DNA of 64,000 bases from Pseudomonas viridiflava (GCF_900582195.1 NZ_UTHA01000029.1:1-64000), one strand, 5' to 3'; counted from the first letter of the stretch, positions 41,540 to 51,197 are shown. The notes: generated by a model from the letters alone, not told the origin. Translations and numbers: made by a program.

Positions 41540-43537
41540 ATGCCTTTGATTTCGCGTTTCATCCTTCTGCTGGGAGCGCTGCTGATCAGCGCTTGCGCCC
41601 AGCAAGCTCCGGCCTTCGCGCCGCCGTCCGAGCGTCCGCTGGCGGCCAGTGAAAAACCGTGGCCGAAAAACCACGTGCTCGGTATTGCCTATCACGACGT
41701 CGAAGACCGTGACCCCGATCAGGCGGTTGTGGCGGTGCGCACCGAGCGCTTGATCGAGCAGCTCGCCTGGTTGCGCGAGAACGGCTACAAACCGGTGACG
41801 GTCGACCAGATCATGGCCGCACGCAAGGGCGGCCCGGAACTGCCGGCGAAAGCGATTCTGCTCAGCTTCGACGACGGTTATTCGAGCTTCTATACCCGCG
41901 TCATGCCGGTTTTGCGCGCCTACAACTGGCATGCGCTGCTGGCGCCGGTCGGCAGCTGGATCGACACGCCACTCAATCAGCCAGTGGACTTCGCCGGTGC
42001 CCCGCGTGCGCGTTCCGATTTCCTGACCTGGGATCAGATTCGCGAAATCTCGCAATCCGGTCTGGTGGAAATCGCCGCGCACACCGACGCCAATCACAAA
42101 GGCATTCTGGCCAACCCGCAGGGCAATCTGCAGCCTGCTGCCGCGACCCGGCGCTACGATCCGCTGACCAAGCGCTATGAATCCGAGGCCGAATTCCAGG
42201 CACGGATCCGCACCGACGTGAACAACATCTCGGAAAAAATCCGCAAGGTCACCGGCAAGAAACCCCGCGTCTGGGTCTGGCCGTATGGCGCGGCGGACGG
42301 CACATCGCTGACCGTGGTCGGCGAGCAGGGCTATGAAATGGCCCTGACCCTGGACGACGGTCTCGACGCCCTCGACAACCTGATGAGCAGCCCACGTTTC
42401 CTCGTCGCCTCCGACCCTGACGGCGAGCACTTCGCCAACAGCATCGTCGACGTGCAGTCGGATCTGCCCATGCGCGTGGTGCATGTCGATCTGGACAACG
42501 TCTATGACCCGGATCCGGCGCAGCAGGACATCAACCTTGGCAAACTGGTGCAGCGCATGGCCGACATGGGCGCCAACACGGTGTTCCTGCAAGCTTTCGC
42601 CGACCCGAAGGGTGATGGTCTGGTGCACTCGCTGTACTTTCCCAACCGCCACTTGCCGGTGCGCGCCGATCTCTTCGACCGGGTTGCCTGGCAATTGCGC
42701 ACCCGCGCTCATGTAAAGGTGTATGCGTGGATGCCGGTGCTGAGTTTCGGCCTCGATTCGAAGTTGCCACGGGTGACTCGTTGGGACCCGAAAACCGCTA
42801 TCACCGCAGTGGACCCTAATCAGTACCAGCGCCTGTCGCCCTTTGATCCCGAGGTGCGGCGGATCATCGGTGAAATCTACGAGGACGTGGCGCGCCTGAG
42901 CTCGGTCGACGGCATCCTCTATCACGACGATGCGCTGCTTTCGGACTTCGAAGACGCTAGCCCTGAGGCCTTGAAAGCGTACGTCGCCCAAGGTCTGCCG
43001 GGTTCGATAGCTGCGCTGCGCGATGACCCGGCCGCGATGCAGCGCTGGACGCGCTTCAAGAGCCAATACCTCATCGACTTCACCAACGAGCTGACCGCCA
43101 AAGTCCGAGCAATTCGTGGCCCGCAGGTGCAGACCGCACGCAATATTTTTGCCGAGCCAATGCTCAATCCACAAAGCGAAGAGTGGTACGCCCAGAACCT
43201 CGACGATTTCCTCATGACCTACGACTGGACCGCGCCGATGGCCATGCCGCTGATGGAAAAACAGACCCAGGCAGAGTCCGGCCCGTGGCTGGAAGCGTTG
43301 GTGGCCACGGTCAAGAAACGCCCCGGCGCGCTGAACCGCACGGTGTTCGAATTGCAGGCCCGCGACTGGACGAAAAAGGATCAGGCCGATATCGACGGCG
43401 CGCATCTGGCGGACTGGATGAGCCGCCTCAAGCGCCAAGGCGCGACCAGTTTCGGTTACTACCCGGACAACTTCCTCGACAACCTGCCGGACCTGAAAAC
43501 CGTAAGGCCTGCGCTCTCCAACAAATGGAATCCATAA
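41540..43537 (+). CDS. pgaB: PgaB, PNAG N-deacetylase lipoprotein
   Basis: Periplasmic lipoprotein that removes some acetyl groups from PNAG so that it can be exported. About 665 residues from ATG 41540. Lipobox LISAC (Cys17). N-terminal polysaccharide deacetylase domain with [11 protein letters not shown] and [13 protein letters not shown] (metal and catalytic Asp residues) and later [10 protein letters not shown]-terminal glycoside-hydrolase-like domain from about residue 310 ([25 protein letters not shown]). 12 bases after pgaA; pgaC begins almost at once after it. Confidence 0.92.
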   Translation: MPLISRFILLLGALLISACAQQAPAFAPPSERPLAASEKPWPKNHVLGIAYHDVEDRDPDQAVVAVRTERLIEQLAWLRENGYKPVTVDQIMAARKGGPELPAKAILLSFDDGYSSFYTRVMPVLRAYNWHALLAPVGSWIDTPLNQPVDFAGAPRARSDFLTWDQIREISQSGLVEIAAHTDANHKGILANPQGNLQPAAATRRYDPLTKRYESEAEFQARIRTDVNNISEKIRKVTGKKPRVWVWPYGAADGTSLTVVGEQGYEMALTLDDGLDALDNLMSSPRFLVASDPDGEHFANSIVDVQSDLPMRVVHVDLDNVYDPDPAQQDINLGKLVQRMADMGANTVFLQAFADPKGDGLVHSLYFPNRHLPVRADLFDRVAWQLRTRAHVKVYAWMPVLSFGLDSKLPRVTRWDPKTAITAVDPNQYQRLSPFDPEVRRIIGEIYEDVARLSSVDGILYHDDALLSDFEDASPEALKAYVAQGLPGSIAALRDDPAAMQRWTRFKSQYLIDFTNELTAKVRAIRGPQVQTARNIFAEPMLNPQSEEWYAQNLDDFLMTYDWTAPMAMPLMEKQTQAESGPWLEALVATVKKRPGALNRTVFELQARDWTKKDQADIDGAHLADWMSRLKRQGATSFGYYPDNFLDNLPDLKTVRPALSNKWNP

Positions 43538-43538
43538 C

Positions 43539-44894
43539 ATGCTGGATAGACTGTTAGCCCTGCTTGTTCTGGCGCTCGTCCTCGGCGTGCCGCTGGGCCT
43601 GATCTTCCTGGTCACCGGGCAGTTCCTGATGGACTTCGTGTTCTTCTACCCGCTGTTCATGTCCGGGTTGTGGATTGCCGGCGGCCTGTATTTCTGGCTG
43701 CACTGGGAACGTCACTGGCCGTGGAAAGACGACACGCTGCCGCCGCCACTGGCAGGCGAACCGCTGATCTCGATCCTGATCCCTTGCTACAACGAAGGTG
43801 ACAACGCCGCCGACACCATCCACGCGGCGCTGGCCCAGCATTATCCGAACATCGAAGTCATCGCGATCAACGACGGCTCCAAGGACAACACCGCGCAAGT
43901 GCTCGACGCGTTGGCCAAGGAAGATCCACGGTTGCGCGTGCTGCATCTGGCGGAAAACCAGGGCAAAGCCGTCGCTCTGCGCATGGGCGCGATCGCGGCG
44001 CGCAGCGAATATCTGGTGTGCATCGACGGTGACGCGCTGCTCGCGCCGAATACGGCGGCCTATCTGGTCGCACCGATGCTGGATAACGCACGCCTTGGCG
44101 CGGTGACCGGCAACCCACGGATTCGCACGCGTTCGACGCTGGTCGGGCGGGTGCAGGTCGGTGAGTTCTCGTCGATCATCGGTCTGATCAAACGTACGCA
44201 ACGGGTGTTCGGGCGGATCTTCACCGTCTCCGGGGTGATCGTTGCGTTCCGCCGTACGGCGCTGAACCGGGTCGGTTACTGGAGCCCGGACATGATCACC
44301 GAAGACATCGACATCAGCTGGAAGCTGCAACTCGATCACTGGAGCATCTTCTACGAGCCGCGCGCGTTGTGCTGGATTCTGATGCCGGAAACCCTCGGCG
44401 GTCTGTGGAAGCAGCGTCTGCGCTGGGCTCAGGGCGGCGCCGAAGTGCTGTTCAAAAACATCCGTGGCATCTGGCAATACCGCCATCGTTATCTGTGGCC
44501 GCTGCTGTTCGAATACTGCCTGTCGACCGGTTGGGCGTTCACCTTCCTGTTGTCGGTGATCTTCTGGGGCGTCGGCAAATTTGTGGTCATGCCAGAGGCC
44601 ATCGCGGTGGATCACCTGATGCCGCCGGCGTTTACCGGGTTGCTGCTGGCGTTTGTGTGCCTGGTGCAGTTCGCGGTGAGCATCATCATCGACCGTCGTT
44701 ACGAGCCAGGCTTGGGCAAGACCATGTTCTGGGTGGTCTGGTACCCGATCGCGTTCTGGTTTGTCAGTCTGCTGACCACGCTGGTCAGCTTCCCGAAAGT
44801 CTTGTTCGGCCAACATCAGAAACGTGCGCGTTGGGTCAGCCCTGACCGCGGCATCAAACCGATCGGCGACGACGAAGAGGAGGTCATCAAATGA
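43539..44894 (+). CDS. pgaC: PgaC, PNAG synthase glycosyltransferase (family 2)
   Basis: Inner membrane processive N-acetylglucosaminyltransferase, 451 residues. Two N-terminal helices, then the GT2 domain with [29 protein letters not shown], the acceptor ITEDIDISW and the QRLRW motif, followed by further C-terminal helices. All catalytic residues expected for the family are present. The ATG at 43539 is 1 base after the pgaB stop, and its TGA overlaps pgaD by ATGA. In E. coli the PgaC-PgaD complex is switched on by c-di-GMP. Confidence 0.94.
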   Translation: MLDRLLALLVLALVLGVPLGLIFLVTGQFLMDFVFFYPLFMSGLWIAGGLYFWLHWERHWPWKDDTLPPPLAGEPLISILIPCYNEGDNAADTIHAALAQHYPNIEVIAINDGSKDNTAQVLDALAKEDPRLRVLHLAENQGKAVALRMGAIAARSEYLVCIDGDALLAPNTAAYLVAPMLDNARLGAVTGNPRIRTRSTLVGRVQVGEFSSIIGLIKRTQRVFGRIFTVSGVIVAFRRTALNRVGYWSPDMITEDIDISWKLQLDHWSIFYEPRALCWILMPETLGGLWKQRLRWAQGGAEVLFKNIRGIWQYRHRYLWPLLFEYCLSTGWAFTFLLSVIFWGVGKFVVMPEAIAVDHLMPPAFTGLLLAFVCLVQFAVSIIIDRRYEPGLGKTMFWVVWYPIAFWFVSLLTTLVSFPKVLFGQHQKRARWVSPDRGIKPIGDDEEEVIK

Positions 44895-45418
44895 AAATCA
44901 TCCGGACCCGCCAGCGGCCGTTCCTGGTCGTGGTCGATGTGATTCTTACCGTGGTGGCGTGGGTGGGGCTGCTGTTTCTGCTGATCCGTGGTTTATGGCC
45001 GCTGATCGAAGCTCACGCGGGCGGGCCGCTGATCGATAAATCGGCGTTCGACGCGCTGGGCACCCTGCAGATTTATCTGTGGGTGGCGTTGGTCAACGCG
45101 GTGATTCTGATCTGTTGGGCGCGGTATCAGCAGCGCAAGAGTCGCAGTTTCGCCCAGCGTCGGTTGCCTTCTCCGGTGATCGACGATGAAGGGTTGAGCA
45201 AAAGCTTCAAGCTTTGCGACGACCGTTTTCAAAAGCTGCGCACGCCCGGGGTGATGACCATTCACAACGATCAGGAAGGCGATATCAGCCATGTGGTGAT
45301 GCATTTCTGGCCGGTGCAACAGGAAGAGTTGCCGCCGCCACTGGCACCGCTGGAGCATCCGCGGGTGATCTTTTTGCATGCCGAGGATGACGATAATCGC
45401 GAACCCCTGACCCGGTGA
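44891..45418 (+). CDS. pgaD: PgaD, PNAG synthase accessory subunit
   Basis: Small inner membrane partner of PgaC; 175 residues with two helices ([41 protein letters not shown]) and a cytoplasmic tail. It starts within the end of pgaC. In E. coli PgaD binds c-di-GMP together with PgaC. Last gene of the operon; a palindromic terminator follows at once. Confidence 0.9.
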   Translation: MKIIRTRQRPFLVVVDVILTVVAWVGLLFLLIRGLWPLIEAHAGGPLIDKSAFDALGTLQIYLWVALVNAVILICWARYQQRKSRSFAQRRLPSPVIDDEGLSKSFKLCDDRFQKLRTPGVMTIHNDQEGDISHVVMHFWPVQQEELPPPLAPLEHPRVIFLHAEDDDNREPLTR

Positions 45419-45423
45419 GCGGG

Positions 45424-45456
45424 TGATCGTTCCCACGCAGAGCGTGGGAACGATCA
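45424..45456. terminator. Perfect 15-bp palindrome between convergent genes
   Basis: Arms 45424-45438 and 45442-45456 are perfectly complementary (core CGTTCCCACGC) with a 3-base loop. The right end covers the stop codon of the minus-strand reductase. It fits a shared terminator for pgaD and the reductase, but no clear T run follows. I recall this core as a common Pseudomonas intergenic repeat. Confidence 0.65.
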
Positions 45457-46983
45457 AGCGTAATCGCGGATCAGTGCCCAGGCTTCTTCCATTGCTAGTG
45501 GCTGCTTCATCCGTTCGGCCAATAGCGCCATTGCCCGTTCCTTCTCGCAAGCCACAGCGGCGACCAGCACACCATTTCTGCCAAACAGACCAATGAATGG
45601 CGGATGTTCAGGCTCGCCGAGAAACTCCACTTCATCCCAGTGTTCGGCATGGCCGAGGTAGTCGTAGTTCTTGCCGAAGTGCCAGGTCCAGAAGAACGGC
45701 ACGTCGAGGTAATGTTCGTCGCCACCGAGCATGTTGGCGGCAGCGATGCGTGCGTGTTGTTGAGCCAGGCGCCAGTGCTCAATGCGTTGCGGCTGGCCGT
45801 GCAGCGGGAACGTGGCGATGTCGCCGATCGCCCACAGGCCCTCTGTGACGCGCATGCCGTCATCGACGCGCAATGACTGATCCTTTTCCCTCGGCAGTGA
45901 CGCAAAAGCTTCGGTGGCCGGGTGCACGCCGATCCCCGCCAGCACCAGATCCGCCGAAAGCCGCAGGCCATTGTCCAGCAGCACCGCCTCGACTTTGCCG
46001 TCGCCGATGATCTCTGTGGCTTGGTGCTCGCTGATGAATTTCACGCCGTTTTCCTCGTGCAACGTGCGAATGGCTTTGCCCACGGCCTCGCCGAATTGCG
46101 CGGCGAAAGGAATCGTGTGACGAGCCAGCACCGTGACGTCGAGGCCGTACTGACGCAGGGCCGAGGCGCATTCGAGGGCGATGAAACTGTCGCCGACGAT
46201 CACGGCACGTTGCTCCGGTCTGGCCGCCTTCATTATTCGCTCTGCCTGGGCTTTCGAGCGCAGCACGAATACCTGTGGCAGGTCCGCCCCGGTTAATTCC
46301 AACGGGTTGGGCTCGCCGCCGGTGGCCAGCACCGCAGCGTCGTAACGCAGCGTCTGGCCGTCGTTGAGGTGAAGGGTTTTGGTCGCCGCGTCGATTGCGT
46401 TGATTTCGCCTGTCTGGCGTTCAATGCGCTGCTCTATATAGAAATCATCTTCACGCAGCGGCGGTGTTTCTTTGGGCGGCATTTCCCCGGCAAGGACAAA
46501 TTTGCTCAGCACCGTGCGGTCATAACCGGCATCCGCCTCGCGATCGATCATCACAATCCGCCCACCGAAACCCTTTTCCCGCAACGCCGCCGCGCACGCC
46601 GTACCTCCCGCGCCGGCACCGGCGATCACGAACGTGCGCGAATCATCGGCCGGTGGCGTATGCGCATCGGGCAACGGCTGATCATCGACCCAAACCTCGT
46701 CGCCACGCAGCTCCAGCGGGTAACGCTTGAGGCTGTCGAGCGCCGGTGGCTCGCACAGTGCGCCGTCCTCCGCGCGAAACGCAGCCTTGTGCCACGGGCA
46801 GATCAGCCGTCCGTGACACACCGCACCGTCAGCCAATGGCGCGCCGGCATGTGGGCATTCGCCCTGAAAGGCGCGTAGCTGCTCACCGATGCGCAGCAGC
46901 ACAATCTTGCCGTCGCCGATTTCAACTTGCAGGCCACGGTCTTCAGGGACATCGGTGATACGGGCGACGCGGTGCAGGGACAT
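45454..46983 (-). CDS. Rieske-FAD fusion NAD(P)H oxidoreductase
   Basis: Protein of about 509 residues that joins an N-terminal Rieske [2Fe-2S] domain (CPHAG and CPWH; ligands C43, H45, C62, H65) to an FAD/NAD reductase of the ferredoxin-reductase/AIF-like type (FAD motif GAGAGG near 125; second nucleotide motif VIVGDSFIALE; ATGGEPNPL). Start ATG 46983 with GAGGAAG ahead; a further ATG at 47004 is weaker. Likely moves electrons from NAD(P)H through FAD to the iron-sulfur centre or an outside acceptor. Partner unknown. Single gene. Confidence 0.87.
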   Translation of the reverse strand: MSLHRVARITDVPEDRGLQVEIGDGKIVLLRIGEQLRAFQGECPHAGAPLADGAVCHGRLICPWHKAAFRAEDGALCEPPALDSLKRYPLELRGDEVWVDDQPLPDAHTPPADDSRTFVIAGAGAGGTACAAALREKGFGGRIVMIDREADAGYDRTVLSKFVLAGEMPPKETPPLREDDFYIEQRIERQTGEINAIDAATKTLHLNDGQTLRYDAAVLATGGEPNPLELTGADLPQVFVLRSKAQAERIMKAARPEQRAVIVGDSFIALECASALRQYGLDVTVLARHTIPFAAQFGEAVGKAIRTLHEENGVKFISEHQATEIIGDGKVEAVLLDNGLRLSADLVLAGIGVHPATEAFASLPREKDQSLRVDDGMRVTEGLWAIGDIATFPLHGQPQRIEHWRLAQQHARIAAANMLGGDEHYLDVPFFWTWHFGKNYDYLGHAEHWDEVEFLGEPEHPPFIGLFGRNGVLVAAVACEKERAMALLAERMKQPLAMEEAWALIRDYA

Positions 46984-47122
46984 GTTCGGCTTCCTCGCGG
47001 GCATTTCTCTTGTGAGTTTGCGCGTCGGTGCGAGGTTCAGCCATTTGCCACTGCCACGGCACGAACGGTACAGCTATAGTTTGCAGGCCGACGACGGCCC
47101 CACTGCACAAGGTGCTCCCGGA

Positions 47123-47683
47123 ATGACCCGATTGACCTCTCTCAACCCATGGCTGGCGGCCCTCGCCGTCACCCTTTGCGTGCAGTTTCCGGCGCAGGCC
47201 CAAGAGCGTTTTACCCTGAGCATCCCGGGTGTTTCCGATAACCGCCTGTTCACCTCGGCAGCGGCCAGCGATGCGCCCGGTTGCGGCGGCAAGAACCAGT
47301 CGCCGGCCCTGAGCTGGAACGCTGGTCCCGCCGGCACTCAGAGTTACGCGATCGTCATGCACGACCCGGACGGCCAGAAAGGCCTGGGCGTCGATCACTG
47401 GATTCATTACGGCATCAAAGCCACCACGCACCAGATCGCGGCGGGCGTCGGCGCCAAATCCGCGTTCGAAGGTGTCGGTGGCACCAACAGCAAGGGCAAC
47501 ACCCATTACATGGGGCCGTGCCCGCCAGTGGGCGACAGTGCGCACCACTACATCATCCAGATCTACGCGCTGGATCTGGCCCCGGATGCCTTGCCGGCCG
47601 GTTTGACCCGCGCCGAGCTGATGGAAAAAATCAAAGGCCATGTCCTGCGTAACAGCAGTGCGGTTCGGCGTTATCACCGCTGA
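47123..47683 (+). CDS. PEBP (YbhB/YbcL)-family protein, periplasmic
   Basis: Phosphatidylethanolamine-binding-protein family, 186 residues from ATG 47123 (AAGGTG upstream). Signal peptide ends at AQA (about 28). The ligand site motif IVMHDPDGQKG and DHWIHYGI are present, as is GPCPPVGDSAHHYIIQIYALD. The open frame extends to 46889, but that part lacks a signal and overlaps the start of the reductase. The role in bacteria is not settled. Divergent from the reductase gene. Confidence 0.87.
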   Translation: MTRLTSLNPWLAALAVTLCVQFPAQAQERFTLSIPGVSDNRLFTSAAASDAPGCGGKNQSPALSWNAGPAGTQSYAIVMHDPDGQKGLGVDHWIHYGIKATTHQIAAGVGAKSAFEGVGGTNSKGNTHYMGPCPPVGDSAHHYIIQIYALDLAPDALPAGLTRAELMEKIKGHVLRNSSAVRRYHR

Positions 47684-47770
47684 AAATAGTTGTAGCGGCG
47701 CGTAACCCGAAATGAAGGGGCTGCCCGTCTCAGTGGATGAATGATCAATTTCATCCCGAGGTCAGCCCCC

Positions 47771-49450
47771 ATGTCACTTGCTCTTTTGCGTCCTGTTGCG
47801 GTTGCTGTGCTGCTGGCGCTCGCCGGTTGCGGTGCTTCGTCCACGCCCGACTCTGCTGCTGTGCCAGCGCCGGCGCAGCCCGAAGTTCTGGTTCAGCAGG
47901 AAGTGCCCCTGGCCGGTGGGGCGATGGCCAAGCGCATTGCTCATCCTGCGCCCACCGCCAGTTTCGCGGCGATGCCCAGCGCGGACAGTTATCCACAGGG
48001 CTATCGAGACGAGGCGCGCGAGCAATATCAAAAACTGGCCGATAACCCGATCCACAGCGTCGCCGAAACTCCGGTTTCAACCTTCAGCGCTGACGTCGAC
48101 ACCGGCGCTTATGCCAACGTCCGTCGCTTGCTCAATCAAGGCCGACTGCCACCGGAAGGCGCGGTGCGACTGGAGGAAATGGTCAATTACTTCCCTTATG
48201 ACTACGCGCTGCCCAGCGATGGCTCGCCGTTTGGCGTGACTACTGAACTGGCCACCTCTCCGTGGAACCCGCACACCCGCTTGCTGCGCATCGGCATCAA
48301 GGCGTCCGACCGAGCCGTGACGGAGCTGGCCCCTGCCAATCTGGTGTTTCTGGTCGATGTGTCCGGCTCGATGGATCGCCGCGAAGGCCTGCCGATGGTC
48401 AAAAGCACGCTGAAATTGCTGGTCGATCAGTTGCGCGATCAGGATCGTGTGTCGCTGGTGGTGTATGCCGGCGAATCGAGAGTGGTGCTGGAGCCTACTT
48501 CCGGACGGGAGAAAGCGAAAATTCGTACAGCCATCGAGCAATTGACTGCGGGCGGTTCGACCGCCGGCGCTTCAGGTATCGAGCTGGCCTATCAAATGGC
48601 ACAGCAAGCTTTTATTCCCAAAGGCATCAACCGCATCCTTTTGGCCACCGACGGCGATTTCAATGTCGGCGTCAGCGACTTCGACAGCCTCAAACAAATG
48701 GCTGTGGATAAACGCAAAACCGGTATTTCGCTGACAACGTTGGGTTTCGGTGTGGATAACTACAATGAACATCTGATGGAACAACTGGCCGACGCCGGTG
48801 ATGGCAACTACGCCTACATCGACAACCTGCGCGAGGCGCGCAAAGTGCTGGTGGATCAGTTGAGTTCGACGCTTGCCGTGGTGGCGAAAAACGTCAAATT
48901 GCAGGTGGAGTTCAACCCGGCGCAGGTCAGCGAATATCGCCTGCTTGGCTATGAAAACCGCGCGTTGAAGCGTGAGGATTTCAGCAATGACAAAGTCGAT
49001 GCCGGCGAAATCGGCGCAGGACACACGGTGACCGCGTTGTATGAAATTGTTCCGGTAGGTGAGCAGGGCTGGCTGGAGCCGCTGCGTTACGGTAAGTCGG
49101 AGTCGGTTGTTTCTGCGAAGAGCGGGGAATTGGCGATGCTGCGTGTGCGTTATCAACAGCCTGGAGGTGGGAAAAGTCTGCTGATCGAGCGGCCGATCGC
49201 CACTCAGGTCGCACCTGCCAGTGAAGACCTGCGCTTTGCCGCTGCCGTTGCCGCGTTTTCCCAACAGCTCAAGGACGAACGCTATACCGGCGATTTCAGC
49301 CTGAAAGACACCGAAGCACTGGCCCGTGGCGCTCGCGGTGATGATCGCTTCGGTCTGCGCAACGAGTTCGTGCAACTGGTCGAATTGGCGCAAAGTCTGC
49401 GCACATCGAGCGCTTCGAACGCGCTGGCCACTGAACGCCGGATTGAATAA
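47771..49450 (+). CDS. VWA-domain lipoprotein (YfbK-like, DUF3520)
   Basis: Surface or periplasmic lipoprotein of about 559 residues from ATG 47771 (GAGGTC ahead). Lipobox LAGC (about Cys19) followed by GASS. After a proline/alanine-rich linker comes the YfbK N-terminal block (TFSADVDTGAYANVRRLLNQGRLPPEGAVRLEEMVNYFPYDY), then a von Willebrand A domain with intact metal site FLVDVSGSMDRR, and a C-terminal DUF3520-like part. The next gene, an ECF sigma factor, starts right after its stop, so the two are cotranscribed. Function unknown; metal-dependent protein binding is likely. Confidence 0.85.
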   Translation: MSLALLRPVAVAVLLALAGCGASSTPDSAAVPAPAQPEVLVQQEVPLAGGAMAKRIAHPAPTASFAAMPSADSYPQGYRDEAREQYQKLADNPIHSVAETPVSTFSADVDTGAYANVRRLLNQGRLPPEGAVRLEEMVNYFPYDYALPSDGSPFGVTTELATSPWNPHTRLLRIGIKASDRAVTELAPANLVFLVDVSGSMDRREGLPMVKSTLKLLVDQLRDQDRVSLVVYAGESRVVLEPTSGREKAKIRTAIEQLTAGGSTAGASGIELAYQMAQQAFIPKGINRILLATDGDFNVGVSDFDSLKQMAVDKRKTGISLTTLGFGVDNYNEHLMEQLADAGDGNYAYIDNLREARKVLVDQLSSTLAVVAKNVKLQVEFNPAQVSEYRLLGYENRALKREDFSNDKVDAGEIGAGHTVTALYEIVPVGEQGWLEPLRYGKSESVVSAKSGELAMLRVRYQQPGGGKSLLIERPIATQVAPASEDLRFAAAVAAFSQQLKDERYTGDFSLKDTEALARGARGDDRFGLRNEFVQLVELAQSLRTSSASNALATERRIE

Positions 49451-50062
49451 GTGAGTCGTCTGAAAGGCTTTATCAGCCAGCTGTTTGCCTCGGCGGACAG
49501 CTCAACCGCCAGCAGCGACGAATCGCTGCTGGCGCGTTATCGCGAGGGCGACGGCGCCGCGTTCGAGATCTTGTACGCACGCCATCGTCAGGGTTTGTAT
49601 CGTTTTCTGCTCGGCTTGAGCGGCAAACCGGAACTGGCCGACGAGGTGTTTCAGGAAACGTGGTTGAGCCTGATCCGCAGCACCAGTCAGCCACAAGGCC
49701 GGGCGACATTTCGTACATGGCTATTCCAGATCGCCCGCAATCGCCTGATCGACCACTGGCGCAAGCATGGCGCCCACCAACCGTTGCACGACAGCTATGA
49801 CGAGCAGGTGCATGCCGTCAGTGACGATGCGACTGATCCTGAGCAGCTGCTCAACCTCAGCCGCGACAACCAGCGTCTGGAAAACGCCCTGCAAACCCTG
49901 CCCGCCGATCAACGCGAAGTGTTCCTGCTGCGTGCCCACGGCGACCTCGACCTGGCACAAATCGCCAGCCTCACCGAAACACCGCTGGAAACCGTCAAAA
50001 GCCGCTTGCGCTACGCCCAGCAAAAACTGCGTCGGCTGCTGGCCGAGGAGGTACTGACATGA
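49451..50062 (+). CDS. ECF-type RNA polymerase sigma factor
   Basis: Alternative sigma factor of 203 residues. Region 2 is visible (DGAAFEILYARHRQGLYRFLLGLSGKPELADEVFQETWLSLI ... FRTWLFQIARNRLIDHWRK), as is region 4 (LPADQREVFLLRAHGDLDLAQIASLTETPLETVKSRLRYAQQKLR). GTG start at 49451 abuts the TAA of the VWA gene. Its last codons overlap the next gene by ATGA, the layout typical of a sigma factor and its membrane regulator. Target promoters unknown. Confidence 0.88.
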   Translation: MSRLKGFISQLFASADSSTASSDESLLARYREGDGAAFEILYARHRQGLYRFLLGLSGKPELADEVFQETWLSLIRSTSQPQGRATFRTWLFQIARNRLIDHWRKHGAHQPLHDSYDEQVHAVSDDATDPEQLLNLSRDNQRLENALQTLPADQREVFLLRAHGDLDLAQIASLTETPLETVKSRLRYAQQKLRRLLAEEVLT

Positions 50063-50655
50063 CTGACGCCCGCCAGACACCCGAAGATCCACTGATCAAG
50101 CATGTGCGTGAACAGCACAATGCCGAACCGTCAGCGCACCTTGATGCGTTCATCCTCAATGCCGCGCATCGTCAAACCCCTGCGCCGAAACCGACCTTGT
50201 GGCAACGCTGGCTGGATGTCTGCCGCAAACCACGTTGGCAAGTCGCATTCGCCAGCCTCGTCGGCGTCGCCCTGATGTTGTCGCTGGTGCAGCGCACCCC
50301 CGAACAGCAAGCGCAATTCGACTACGCCCCAGCCCCCAAACTTGCCGTACCGATGACCGATACAGACTCAGCGCAACTGCACCGATTGTCCGCCCCGGCC
50401 GGCGCCATGCCGGCACCTGCGCCGATGATGGAAATGGCCGCGCCGATGCAAGATCAAGCCATCAGCGCCGATGAGGCCAAACTGAGCAAACGCGCCGCCG
50501 CCCCGGCCAATGGCCTAGACGCGCAACTGCGCGAAGTCCTGCGCCTGCGCGAATCCGGCCAATCGCACGCCGCCGACAGCCTGTTCAACAACCTGCACAA
50601 ACGCTACCCGAACGCCGATCTCGACGCCCGACTCGAACAGTTGCAGAAAAAATGA
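50059..50655 (+). CDS. Putative anti-sigma-like single-pass membrane protein
   Basis: Not a recognised family by clear motifs. 198 residues: a cytoplasmic N-terminus of about 50 residues, one hydrophobic segment (WQVAFASLVGVALMLSLV), and a periplasmic part rich in Ala/Pro/Met ending in a helical LREVLRLRESGQSHAADSLFNNLHKRYPNADL. It overlaps the sigma gene (ATGA), which is the main reason to think it restrains that sigma factor. The usual HxxxCxxC zinc motif of anti-sigma factors is absent, so the role is inferred from position only. Confidence 0.6.
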   Translation: MTDARQTPEDPLIKHVREQHNAEPSAHLDAFILNAAHRQTPAPKPTLWQRWLDVCRKPRWQVAFASLVGVALMLSLVQRTPEQQAQFDYAPAPKLAVPMTDTDSAQLHRLSAPAGAMPAPAPMMEMAAPMQDQAISADEAKLSKRAAAPANGLDAQLREVLRLRESGQSHAADSLFNNLHKRYPNADLDARLEQLQKK

Positions 50656-50735
50656 CCGCCTGATCCCTCAGCCATTTGGCATTGCCCCGCAAAAACGCGC
50701 ACTATCGGGGCATTGCCGATGCGCTGGAGGACAAC

Positions 50736-50945
50736 GTGGCAGCAAAAATTGACCGCATCGCCCAACTGCTCAACTGCCCGGACAAGGGCGAAGAGATGCG
50801 GCGCGCGATTACCGAAGCGCGTAAGGAGTTTCTGCTGAATCAGCCGGAAGAGGATGTCGTTGATGAAGACGATGTTTTTGAAGAGGAGGTTGAGGAGGAA
50901 GAGGGCGACGATGATTACGACGAGTTTGATTGGACGACGGAGTGA
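50736..50945 (+). CDS. Small acidic protein, conserved in Pseudomonas (function unknown)
   Basis: Start chosen at GTG 50736 with GGAGG at a good distance; this gives 69 residues (VAAKIDRIAQLLNCPDKGEEMRR). The longer frame from 50676 has no ribosome site. The N-terminal half is a short helical domain; the C-terminal 30 residues are almost all Asp/Glu, ending DYDEFDWTTE. A histone-like or adaptor role has been suggested for such tails, but nothing here proves it. Confidence 0.65.
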   Translation: MAAKIDRIAQLLNCPDKGEEMRRAITEARKEFLLNQPEEDVVDEDDVFEEEVEEEEGDDDYDEFDWTTE

Positions 50946-51005
50946 CGTTCGTCGCGCAGCTCCACCACCCTCTAATTACCGAGCGTTGAGGGTGGTCGGG
51001 CAGTG

Positions 51006-51155
51006 ATGCTAGAGGAACAACGGTCAACTTTTCTTGGACTACCCAAGAAAACTACCCAAGAAACTACCCAAGAAACTACCCAAGAAAGCAGCTTGACCCG
51101 ACACCAGTCAGAGAATCCAACCGTCAAGTTTTACTTGATAGTTGCCCGGTCTTAA
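51006..51155 (+). CDS. Possible 49-residue protein with TTQE repeats
   Basis: ATG 51006 to TAA 51155 is open and translates the 12-base tandem repeats as TTQETTQETTQE. GAGGG lies about 12 bases before the ATG, a poor spacing. No relative is recognised. It could be only a chance frame over the repeats; listed because the repeat unit is a multiple of three and keeps the frame. Confidence 0.2.
   Translation: MLEEQRSTFLGLPKKTTQETTQETTQESSLTRHQSENPTVKFYLIVARS
51029..51087 (+). repeat. 12-bp tandem repeats with hairpin
   Basis: CTACCCAAGAAA occurs four times: 51039-51050, 51052-51063, 51064-51075, 51076-51087 (one extra A after the first). The 9 bases before the first unit (TTTTCTTGG, 51029-51037) pair with CCAAGAAAA to form a hairpin. 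Lies downstream of the Mrr gene, in the 252-base gap after the acidic-protein gene. Confidence 0.85.
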
Positions 51156-51197
51156 AACTCTAAGCAGGCGTCGCTTGAGAGTTAGAACATCAGCATT

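Noticed and set aside
41003..43615. 870-codon open frame on the minus strand across pgaA/pgaB
   Set aside because: Antisense shadow of high-GC genes; no ribosome site or recognisable domain, and pgaA/pgaB are full-length on the other strand.
51039..51087. CRISPR-like array
   Set aside because: Units are 12 bases and contiguous with no spacers, and there are no cas genes.
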